DNA of 64,000 nucleotides, from assembly GCA_023336205.1 (NCBI GenBank), contig JALQCR010000030.1:1-64000 (forward strand), written 5' to 3'. The notes under the pieces are model-generated. The model was not told the DNA's origin. It worked only from the letters and a program-made list of their open reading frames with translations, and made no database searches. The translations under genes were made by a program, and so were the position numbers. Below are positions 31,446-39,890 of the stretch, in pieces. How positions within the stretch are numbered: the first letter of the stretch is position 1; each line of letters starts with the position of its first letter. The DNA comes from Pseudanabaena sp. Salubria-1 (lineage in GTDB: Bacteria; Cyanobacteriota; Cyanobacteriia; Pseudanabaenales; Pseudanabaenaceae).

Positions 31446-34323
31446 GGGTTAGGGTTTCTTCTGGATGGTCGAGAATAGCTTGATTGGAGAAACGAATTAC
31501 GTTAAATCCGTGGGATTGCATCCATTGATCGCGATCGCTATCACGTTCTTGCTGATTTTGATGGATGTCGCCATCGAGTTCGATGACTAGTTTGGCTTCA
31601 TGGCAGTAGAAATCTGCGATGTATTGCCCAATATTGTGCTGGCGGCGAAATTTTGCTTCAAATAAACGGCGATCGCGTAAACATTCCCACAATACTTTTT
31701 CCGCAGATGTCTGCTTTTGGCGAAGTTCCCGCGCTCTCTGCAAAAGAACTTGAGGAATCTGTCGTTCTCTACCTGCAAGTTTGTTGCCCTCACTTCTAGG
31801 AATCTGGGGGTCTTCACTTGCAAGTTTATTGCCCTCACCCCTGCCCCTCTCCCTAGAGGAGATGGGTTCTGAGTCTTGCTCCCCCTCTCCCCTAGGGAGA
31901 GGGGGCTGGGGGGTGAGGGCAGGAAATGGGAATGTCTCGAAACAAGTTGTATTGGTATAGCGAGTATCGCCTTTAAGTGTTGAACTTTGAGCTTTTACCC
32001 ATAAGCGATGTAATTTTGATGTGAGGATGCCTAGCATATAGAAGTCATCAGAAGCAATAACCATATTTGCTTCACAAGGTAGTATTCCAATATCTACAGG
32101 AGTAAACATTACCCACTTGGCTACTTTAGGTATTGCAAAGTAGCATGATAAACCTTGTAAAGCCTTTCTCATTGCAGGGCAATGTTCTCCAAATCTCCAC
32201 CAATATATTCGTCTGGAATCTCGTCGATTTTTATCTCTTTCAGGTTTAACTTTTTCTCTAACTCTTTGCAAAGGTAATTTATATTCAGATGCTTGTTCGA
32301 TTGACATATCGTTAAAGTCAATTACCCAGTCTAGTTTTTCAAAAGGATTGATTAATCCTCTACCGTCGATCATTGGTTTAAGAACATCCGCATTTTTAGA
32401 ATCTATCTCTATCCATAACTGTGATTCTTTTTCAGAAACTATAAATCCTTTACCCCTTAATCCACAGGATTCAAAGGATATTAATTTATTCTCTTTAAGC
32501 CTTACTGCACTTGAAACAGAAAACTCAGATTTAAGAGATGAAGAAATAAATGGGACTTGTTTGCTATCAAGAAATAATTGCTTTTGAGGTTGTTTAGACC
32601 AGTTAACAATACTTACATGAACGGCTGCATCTCCAGACCATTCCTGAGTTGCGATCGCATCATGGATAATCCCCCCATTGCTAACAACATAATCTAAGCT
32701 TGCTTTTCTGCCTGAAACTTGAGTAATAGAGTTTGTCCCAACTAAACCCGCTCTACCATTTTCAGCTATTAAATCAGTTGTTTTTCTAAACCAAAAAACA
32801 CAAAAGTCTGGTTGCCCTTGCACATCAGGAAATTGCTTATAAACTTTTTGAGCGTAGTCGTCACCAAATTCTTGTCTAAATTTTTTACCGCCCAAAAATG
32901 GCGGGTTGCCAATAATTGCATCAGCATCAAACCAATCAGAAAACAAAGCATCTTGACAAACAATATTTTTATCTAACGTATCCAAAGGTAAAGCAGGTTC
33001 AAATAGACCATGCTTATCGATTGCCACTTTACGAGCGATCATCAAAGTTACCCTAGCCAACTCAACCGCAAACGGATTTATATCCATGCCAAAAAACTGA
33101 TTAGGTGTAACTAACCCCATTTGCACTTGCTGCGAGATTGTTCTTTGCTTAGAAGCCAATTTAGCAAGTAACATCACCTCAATTCGCTTTAGCTCTTGGT
33201 AAGCAAGATATAGGAAATTCCCAGACCCACAGGCAGGATCTAAAACTCGATAAGCCTGTAACTCCAACTGCAAAGAATTGAGATCGGCGATCGTACTAGC
33301 CGCCTCGATCTTCTCCTCCCAATACCTTGTGATTGTCGGCACAACAATCTTCATGATGTCCACTTCAGATGTGAAATGCATCCCCCTTGCATGACGTTCC
33401 TTAGAATCTGAAGTCGCCTCAAAAATACTGCCAAAAATAGCAGGTCTAATCTTGCCCCAATTTTCCCTAGCCGCCGTATCTAAAATCTCTAACTCCTGCC
33501 TCTCAAGCTCAATCGCATGAATCTCCGTGAATAAGCCCCCATTAAAATAATCAACACCCCTATAACGTCCTGCTGGTGTAATTCCCTTACGATTCATCTC
33601 CTGAAATAAACCACCAATCAGATCATAAGTGCTTGCCCCATTAAGGCAATCTTGCACACAAGCTACAAAAAGATCATCAGGCAATAGTCCCCGATCCTCC
33701 GCAAACATAGCTAACACACATTGCAAAATAAATTTCTGTGCAATTAGCTCTGTAAAACCATCTTTAGCAGCTCTAGCCTTAAGTAACCTGTAAAGCTCCC
33801 CCAACCTCTTAGCCGTGTTAATCGTCACCTCTACTTGGTTATTTCTAAATACAGGTGTTGTATTGACCGCAATCTCCATAAAGCGAAATGCACTAGACCG
33901 ACTAGGCAAATCAGCGATCGCAACAGTATCTACAGGCGTATCAACTTGCAGATTAAAGTCATAAATCCAAAACTCATCAAAATTGCACAGCACTACATAT
34001 CGGGGGCGATCGGGTACAAGATAAGTCCAATATTGAAAAGCTTGCGAGTAATGCTTATTGAGATCCTCTCCCCGCTTTTTCATCTCAATCAAAACGCCGC
34101 CCTTACCATTACTCTCAGGACGTTTCCAGACTAAATCCGCAAAGCCAGTCTTACCCTTAGCACTACCCTTTTTGACTCTTTGCTCATACACCGCACCCGC
34201 CTCAATCGCCCCCTTATGGTGAAAAGCTTGAAAAAAGCGATCTAAAAATATCTGTGATTCTGATTTTTCATCACCCTTTAAAGTGGAATGGAAGTTAACA
34301 AAATCTTGCAAAGGTTCAGACAT
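31441..34323 (-). pseudogene. Type IIG-like restriction-methylation protein with inserted DUF559 domain, C terminus cut off
   Basis: Residues 60-83 hold a PD-(D/E)xK-type nuclease site (D63, then E80-M-K82). The methyltransferase has motif I DPACGSGNFLY at 362-372 and motif IV IIGNPPF at 470-476. The target-recognition region runs to NTTCFETFPFP at about 801. A repeat-coded linker (ALTPQPPLPRGEGE..) and a DUF559 domain follow at about 858-953 (QRARELRQKQTSAEKVLWEC, YIADFYCHEAKLVIELDGDI). The 960-residue frame stops in the IS4 end. The real C terminus is at 28588-28873. Joined across both IS it would be one continuous polypeptide. Activity of the broken form is uncertain, because its C terminus is missing. 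Confidence 0.85.
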
Positions 34324-34669
34324 TTCTTAATCTCAATATCATATGGACTAAATCTTAGATTTAGCTTAGATATACTATGATACCTCCACACCAAGATTTA
34401 GGCTAGATATTTTCTTGAGTGTCTTAATTACTCAGTCCCTGCGCACAGCTTTTGACTGATAATGCGATGTATACCCTTACTCAATAGTCAAATATCCAAA
34501 ACTTCCTCAGTTGCTCCCAATGTTTCTAGCCCCGCTTCAGCTATTACAGCAATTGCCGATCAAATGAACCACAAGAAAACTTTCAAAAGTTTTCTTGGTT
34601 TGGGTTTGAGCGCAAAGCGCTGTAGGGCTAGGTACTTACTTGCTTTTATTCAAGTTTGCGTTGATTTCG
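34324..34669. other. Intergenic region between lipA and the methyltransferase gene
   Basis: A 10-bp hairpin (34573-34582 with 34587-34596), extended by AACC/GGTT outer pairs, may end the lipA transcript. The rest is AT-rich and should hold the methyltransferase promoter near 34330-34400. Frames on the plus strand here show no recognisable protein. Confidence 0.5.
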
Positions 34670-35542
34670 TTAAACTTTTGGATATAGCTTCATTAACGCT
34701 TGCACCTGTTCGGCATGATAAGAACTGCGCGTAAGCGGCGAAGACACCACTTGCAAAAATCCCATTGCTTCACCAGCAATCCGCCATGCTTCAAACTGCT
34801 CAGGCGTTACGAATTCATGCAAAGTCAAGTGTTTTGCTGAAGGTTGTAGATATTGACCAATGGTAATAATATCGCAATCAACTGTTCGCAAATCACGCAT
34901 CACCTCCAAAACCTCTTCGTAGGTTTCGCTCATTCCCACCATAATGCCTGACTTGGTATATACCCAAGGCGCTATTTCACGAGCGCGTCGTAATAGTTCT
35001 AAACTACGTTGATATTCTCCCTGTGGACGCACTCGCCGATAAAGCCTTGGCACAGTCTCCGTATTGTGATTAAGTACATGAGGTCGCGCTGCCAGAATCG
35101 TTTCTAATGCTTCCCAATTAGAGCAAAGATCGGGAATAAGAAGTTCAATTGTTGTTTGTGGCATCAACTTACGAATCTCTTCGATGCATCGCACAAATTG
35201 AGAAGCACCTCCATCTGGCAAATCATCTCGATTAACAGAAGTAACAACAACATGCTTAAGCTTCATCCGTCGCACTGCTTCTCCCAAATTAATTGGCTCC
35301 ATCGGATCGAGAGCTTGAGGCTTTTTCTCAAAGTCAATATCGCAGTAAGGACAAGCACGAGTACAAGCTGGCCCCATAATCAAAAATGTGGCAGTACCTT
35401 GGTTAAAGCATTCGCCAATGTTTGGACAAGATGCTTCTTCGCACACAGTATTTAGCCCCAAATCGCGCAAGACTTCTTTAACATTCCCAACGCGCTCCCA
35501 TTGAGGGGCTTTAACTCGCAACCAATCTGGTTTGACTGCCAT
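34670..35542 (-). CDS. lipA: Lipoyl synthase
   Basis: LipA is a radical-SAM enzyme that inserts two sulfurs into octanoyl groups on lipoyl-dependent enzymes. The 290-residue protein has the auxiliary cluster ligands CEEASCPNIGEC near residue 34 and the radical-SAM triad CTRACPYC near residue 60, followed by VVVTSVNRDDLPDGGA and LNHNTETVPRLYRRVRP. The C-terminal RSSYHAEQ Ser needed for the auxiliary cluster is present. Confidence 0.96.
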   Translation of the reverse strand: MAVKPDWLRVKAPQWERVGNVKEVLRDLGLNTVCEEASCPNIGECFNQGTATFLIMGPACTRACPYCDIDFEKKPQALDPMEPINLGEAVRRMKLKHVVVTSVNRDDLPDGGASQFVRCIEEIRKLMPQTTIELLIPDLCSNWEALETILAARPHVLNHNTETVPRLYRRVRPQGEYQRSLELLRRAREIAPWVYTKSGIMVGMSETYEEVLEVMRDLRTVDCDIITIGQYLQPSAKHLTLHEFVTPEQFEAWRIAGEAMGFLQVVSSPLTRSSYHAEQVQALMKLYPKV

Positions 35543-36026
35543 ATTTGTAATTACCTAGATTTCTAGCCTATGCAGTTCATGCAATTTTTGTAACATTTTG
35601 TATTCTAACATTAGCGCGAATTAAAGATAATTTACAGCGCTTTACGCTATAAAGTAGACCTTGAGAGAATGGCTGCGCCCCCCTTTCTAAAAGCCAAAAA
35701 AAATCCAGAAGTGAAATGTCACTTCTGGAAGATGTAATAAAACAGCTCAACAGTTAATATCTGTACAGACAAATAAAATCCCCATTTTCCAGCTACCTAA
35801 ATAACTGTAAAAGTTTTAAGTATATTTAAATAAGACAACATATCAAATATGCTTGGCATAAGAAATATTACTTTTTAAAGAAGTTTATAAATAAACCCAC
35901 ATTTTTTCATATTGCCCCGGTGAACGCCGTTTATAGAAGAAATAAGGATCTATATATAAAAATGCTAAAAAAGTGACCTATAGAAAAATCGAGATTTATG
36001 TTTGCTCTGACTAGGCTGATAAAAAT
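35543..36026. other. Gene-free region between lipA and the DUF3155 gene
   Basis: The only structure I see is an 11-bp hairpin at 35704-35729 (TCCAGAAGTGA / TCACTTCTGGA). No open frame or tRNA is visible. The lipA promoter should lie close to 35560-35640. Confidence 0.5.
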
Positions 36027-36335
36027 TTATCTACATCCAGCCAATGCAACTTCTCTTTCTTCGGGTGGTTTTAGACTAGGGAACAAGAAGTGATTTTCTT
36101 CAACATACTGTGCTCCAAATAGTCCTTTTTCCGCCCAGAAGTATCGATCTGTTGTATGCTCGTTACGTCTTACAAGCAACAGTGCTGGTGGAAGAATGCC
36201 ATGTGTATGAATGTACTTTCGTGCAGCCGTCACAGGCTTGTCTTCACCGCTATCGATACTAAATTGAGGAATATGTTCTAGGATTTTGCGCCCTTCTTGG
36301 CGACGTCTACTTTTGCGCTTACGTCTCCTTGCCAA
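36027..36335 (-). CDS. DUF3155 family protein
   Basis: The 102-residue protein begins MARRRKRKSRRRQEGRKILE and continues TAARKYIHTHGILPPALLLV and DRYFWAEKGLFGAQYVEENH, the cyanobacterial DUF3155 pattern. The start is TTG 36335: a near-perfect Shine-Dalgarno, TAGGAGGT, lies 6 bases upstream, which settles it against an upstream in-frame codon. The strongly basic N terminus suggests nucleic-acid contact. Function unknown. Confidence 0.87.
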   Translation of the reverse strand: MARRRKRKSRRRQEGRKILEHIPQFSIDSGEDKPVTAARKYIHTHGILPPALLLVRRNEHTTDRYFWAEKGLFGAQYVEENHFLFPSLKPPEEREVALAGCR

Positions 36336-36554
36336 ATTGATACCTCCTAATTTAGACCCTGAAATGCGATCGGGATTACAAAACATTGTTATTATAGCTA
36401 GGGTCAATAAAAAATTTCAACTTTTCTTTACAAATTTTTGTCACTAGACCTTTTCTGCGCTATAAGCAAATGTAGATTTAAGCCCCAGAAGCTATAGACA
36501 GTGCGCGGTAGATATCTTTATTTTGATTTAGCGATCGCTGTAACGAACTTGACA

Positions 36555-37007
36555 TTAATTTGCGGCAAAGTGGTTTAGAGCTTCGGCAAAATCTCGAACC
36601 CCCCGAAACTGTCGGTATACTGAAGCAAATCTCACATATGCAACCTCACTGACATCTTGTAAATATTGCAGCACCATCTCACCAATTTCCACGCTCGAAA
36701 CTTGATGGCAATCGCGGACTTGGAGTTGCGCTTCGATTTCGTCAATGATTGATTCTAGAGTTGTTTGTGACACCCCCGTCTTTTCACAAGCTCGAATCAT
36801 GCCACGCAAAAGCTTAGATCGATCAAAGGATTCGCTAGTTCCATCCCGTTTCAAAACTGTAATTGGTACAAATTCGATGCGTTCGTAAGTAGTAAACCGA
36901 CGATGACAATTAAGACATTCGCGTCTGCGTCGAATACTACAGCCTGCCTCTGCCGAACGAGATTCTAAAACACGGCTATCAGTATGCTGACAAAACGGGC
37001 AGAGCAT
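36555..37007 (-). CDS. nrdR: Transcriptional repressor NrdR
   Basis: NrdR senses ATP/dATP and represses ribonucleotide reductase genes. From ATG 37007 the protein is 150 residues: an N-terminal zinc ribbon MLCPFCQHTDSRVLESR..ECLNCHRRFTTYE, then the ATP-cone FVPITVLKRDGTSESFDRSK, and the ending VYRQFRGVRDFAEAL. Upstream in-frame codons would put extra residues before the ribbon. psbT, a common neighbour in cyanobacteria, is not seen. Confidence 0.95.
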   Translation of the reverse strand: MLCPFCQHTDSRVLESRSAEAGCSIRRRRECLNCHRRFTTYERIEFVPITVLKRDGTSESFDRSKLLRGMIRACEKTGVSQTTLESIIDEIEAQLQVRDCHQVSSVEIGEMVLQYLQDVSEVAYVRFASVYRQFRGVRDFAEALNHFAAN

Positions 37008-37140
37008 GACATATCTCAAAAAATGGTTTATAGAACTTAGATAGAGCAATGCTTTACCCTATCTATAACAACTGTAAATTATAGTGGGCAGTTTCGCCCA
37101 ACCAGAAGATTTTTGCCCAGCAATTCCCATTAAAAAATCG

Positions 37141-37177
37141 TTTTTTGAAAGCCCACGTACGGTGGGCTTTCAAAAAA
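37141..37177. repeat. Hairpin with TTTTTTGAAAGCCCAC arms
   Basis: Sixteen-base arms (37141-37156 with the complement ending at 37177) pair across a short GTACG-type centre. A near-identical GAAAGCCCACC hairpin lies at about 46164-46197, so these are copies of one repeat. Confidence 0.75.
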
Positions 37178-37186
37178 CAATTTTTA

Positions 37187-37450
<264 letters not shown>

Positions 37451-37460
37451 TACTCGTAAA

Positions 37461-38063
37461 CTATGGGGCGTGCCCCAATGACAACCATTTTAGAAGTTTG
37501 GGCTGGCAATAAAGTGGCTGCTCTTTGCAATATGTCTGAGTGTCATAAGCCATCAGGGAATCAGGGTTGATTGGGGCAATGTACTTCAAGTTAGCTCTGA
37601 CGTAGCATTCACCTAGTTGCTCAAAACTAGCGGGCTTAGCTGGGTAAGCTAACTCATTCTGTGAACCCTTTACCCTTAGCCAAGGAGAGCCATCACTATC
37701 TATGACAATCGCGTCACTAGCAGGCTCAGGAGGTTCAGCCCTACTCAGACTTGGGTTTCCCTTAAAAACTGACGTAACGATCGCACCTCTTAAAATTCGA
37801 GATCTAATCTGTCCATTCGGCGTGTATCGACAATTTAAATCATAGTTTTCTGCACCAGATCCCATCGGCTGCACGACTAGCCATTTGCTGATGGTATAGA
37901 AACCACGATTGCCACGCTGAAAGGCGGATCTAAAGTCTCCATTACTATCAGGATTGGGGACTTCAGCAACTTGTGCGATCACTGGATGAGGACTCAACAT
38001 TACAAAACTGATTGAGCTTGCGGTTATTAATTGGAGAAATAGGTTACGCAAATTTAACCTCAT
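37461..38063 (-). CDS. Secreted SH3-like hypothetical protein
   Basis: The 200-residue protein starts with a signal peptide (MRLNLRNLFLQLITASSISF..VIAQ). Its body resembles cyanobacterial proteins that combine an SH3b-like strand pattern (NCRYTPNGQIRSRILRGAIV, SPWLRVKG, GECYVRANLKYIAPI) with paired Cys residues. Four or more Cys suggest disulfides in the periplasm. It lies 20 bases downstream of the kinase-GUN4 gene and is probably in its operon, so it may be linked to that signalling protein. Confidence 0.6.
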   Translation of the reverse strand: MRLNLRNLFLQLITASSISFVMLSPHPVIAQVAEVPNPDSNGDFRSAFQRGNRGFYTISKWLVVQPMGSGAENYDLNCRYTPNGQIRSRILRGAIVTSVFKGNPSLSRAEPPEPASDAIVIDSDGSPWLRVKGSQNELAYPAKPASFEQLGECYVRANLKYIAPINPDSLMAYDTQTYCKEQPLYCQPKLLKWLSLGHAP

Positions 38064-38083
38064 ATTTTTATCCTTTTAAAAAA

Positions 38084-39616
38084 CTAAGATGAGCATCTAT
38101 ATAAAGTAGCCATGCGTTCAAGATTTTTGTTAGTATCGCGTAGCAAAAATGGCAAGTGCCCAACAGGTGGAGATTTGAAATTGGGCTGCCGACCTTCGAG
38201 ATATTCCCATCGTGAAGTTTTGCGATCATAGGTAGTATCAATCGCTAGTTCACCAGATGCACTGAACCAACCAATATTTTCGTATGTTTTACGAATATCT
38301 TTAGCAAAATCTTCATAAATCTTTTTCTGAGCAGTTAATCCTTGCTTGCCGTTACTTGCCTGTGTCCATAACTGATCGATTAGAACCAGATCCGCGCAAG
38401 TAATTTTATTAAACTCATCGGGGTGAAATGTTCCGTCACGCTCAGACTGACTGCCTGAAGCTTTGAGAAGTAATAAATAGGTTTCTTGATCTGCTGCTTT
38501 CCAGTTTTTTTCTTTGAGATAGATACCTAATTGCCCATAGTTAGCCTTGCGATCTGATATAGGTACGGCTGAAGGCTGCACTAAAGGAGAAGGTGAAGTC
38601 TCAGATGTGGAGACAGAAAGACTGGGGGTAGGACTAAGGCTGTTAATTGGCAGGTTATTGCTTTTAAGAGGGTTCCATCCTGTACTAAACAGATAAATTC
38701 CACCAGTTAATGCTAACAGAGCGATCGCAGATGGCAATAATAGAGAACTTGACTTAACCTCTCGATCATCAGTAATTCGAGGAGAAGCTGTACTTAATCT
38801 TGGTAGTTTCGCGATGTCTTTTAGAACTTCATCAACAGTCTGATAGCGATCGCGTGGATTGCAACGTGCCATCCGATCTAAAACTGCGGCAAATTCACGA
38901 CTCACTTTGGCATAGCTGCGCCAAGTAATCTCATTATCGCGATCTCTCGGAAACTGGCTAGGGTGCTTACCTGTAAGAGCTTGCAGAGCCAACATTCCCA
39001 AAGAATAGATATCACTACTTGATACAGATTGACCGCGCTCTTGTTCGTATGACATATACCCAGGCGTACCAATTGGCAATGTCACCTTGGCTTTATGATG
39101 GGCGCTAGCGACTTCCATTTGGACTTGCTTGACAGTGCCAAAATCAATCAACACCAGTTTTCCATCGCTGTGACGACGAATTAAGTTACTCGGTTTGATA
39201 TCGCGATGAATAACATTGTATTTATGAACAAATTGCAGTATTTCTAATACTTCTTTGATGATTTGAGCAACTCGTGCCTCTGCCATTTGGCTACCAGGAG
39301 ACATTTCCTTGCTGAGCGGATGTCCTGCGATAAATTCTTGAACGAGATAGAATTCTTTATTCTCTTGGAAGTATGCATAAAGTTGGGGAATGAGATCATG
39401 CTTTCCCAATTCTTGTAATGTTTCGGCTTCGGCTTTAAATAGTTCCAGAGCCTTCTGGGTAAAAACAGGATCATCAATCGTGGGATTAAGATGTTTGACT
39501 ACGCATTGAGGATTTTTGGGCAAGCGTGTATCTTCAGCAAGATAAGTTTGCGAAAAACCTCCCTCAGCTAATTCTCTGATAATACGATAGCGTCGATCAA
39601 GTAGCTTGCCTAACAT
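38084..39616 (-). CDS. Membrane Ser/Thr kinase with C-terminal GUN4-like domain
   Basis: From ATG 39616 the protein is 510 residues. Kinase features are the glycine loop ELAEGGFSQTYLAED, Lys41 (CVVK), HRDIKPSN near 137-144, DFGTVK at 158 and GTPGYMSYEQ. A transmembrane segment lies near 300-318 (LLLPSAIALLALTGGIYLFS). Residues about 355-500 (YGQLGIYLKEKNWKAADQET, LIDQLWTQASNGKQGLTAQK) match the GUN4 fold, which binds bilins and porphyrins in chlorophyll synthesis. GUN4 normally acts on Mg-chelatase, so this may be a tetrapyrrole-responsive receptor kinase. An earlier in-frame start would run through the hairpin at 39650. Confidence 0.83.
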   Translation of the reverse strand: MLGKLLDRRYRIIRELAEGGFSQTYLAEDTRLPKNPQCVVKHLNPTIDDPVFTQKALELFKAEAETLQELGKHDLIPQLYAYFQENKEFYLVQEFIAGHPLSKEMSPGSQMAEARVAQIIKEVLEILQFVHKYNVIHRDIKPSNLIRRHSDGKLVLIDFGTVKQVQMEVASAHHKAKVTLPIGTPGYMSYEQERGQSVSSSDIYSLGMLALQALTGKHPSQFPRDRDNEITWRSYAKVSREFAAVLDRMARCNPRDRYQTVDEVLKDIAKLPRLSTASPRITDDREVKSSSLLLPSAIALLALTGGIYLFSTGWNPLKSNNLPINSLSPTPSLSVSTSETSPSPLVQPSAVPISDRKANYGQLGIYLKEKNWKAADQETYLLLLKASGSQSERDGTFHPDEFNKITCADLVLIDQLWTQASNGKQGLTAQKKIYEDFAKDIRKTYENIGWFSASGELAIDTTYDRKTSRWEYLEGRQPNFKSPPVGHLPFLLRDTNKNLERMATLYRCSS

Positions 39617-39649
39617 ATTGGCATTATACAGTAATTTTCGATCAAACAA

Positions 39650-39710
39650 ACCCACACAAAGATTATTGAAAGCATTGATTTGCAACGCTTTCAATAATCT
39701 TTGTGTGGGT
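39650..39710. repeat. 24-bp perfect hairpin upstream of the kinase-GUN4 gene
   Basis: Arms 39650-39673 and 39687-39710 pair perfectly around a 13-base loop. It lies 33 bases before the kinase start, so the hairpin would sit in its leader. Confidence 0.75.
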
Positions 39711-39890
39711 TGTTATAGTCTTAAGATTTCGCTAAAGCTTCTGGTGATAGGTTTATATTTATAGTGATTTTCATTTTGCCGTAGGCAAAACAAAAACTCA
39801 AAATTTTACTGGGATTGAGTTTTTGTTTTCAGATGAGTTATGTACTCATTTGAAAACCGCTATACGAGGAATTAATAGGAGTAGACCAGC

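Larger units (their letters stand above)
28847..31919. mobile_element. DUF559 cassette bounded by terminal inverted repeats (interrupted by two IS)
   Basis: The end at 28847-28873 (CCCTCACCCCCAGCCCCTCT..) is the inverted complement, with only one-base gaps, of 31891-31919 (CCTAGGGAGAGGGGGCTGGG..). Without the two IS copies and their duplications the cassette would be about 526 bases. It encodes a repeat-derived linker, a DUF559 nuclease-like domain and a second repeat, all in frame with the surrounding methyltransferase gene. That it moves as a unit is my inference from the ends and the in-frame placement. Confidence 0.55.

Noticed and set aside
34462..34734. 90-residue plus-strand frame before lipA
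   Set aside because: No ribosome site or recognisable domain. It overlaps the lipA 3' end and its hairpin.
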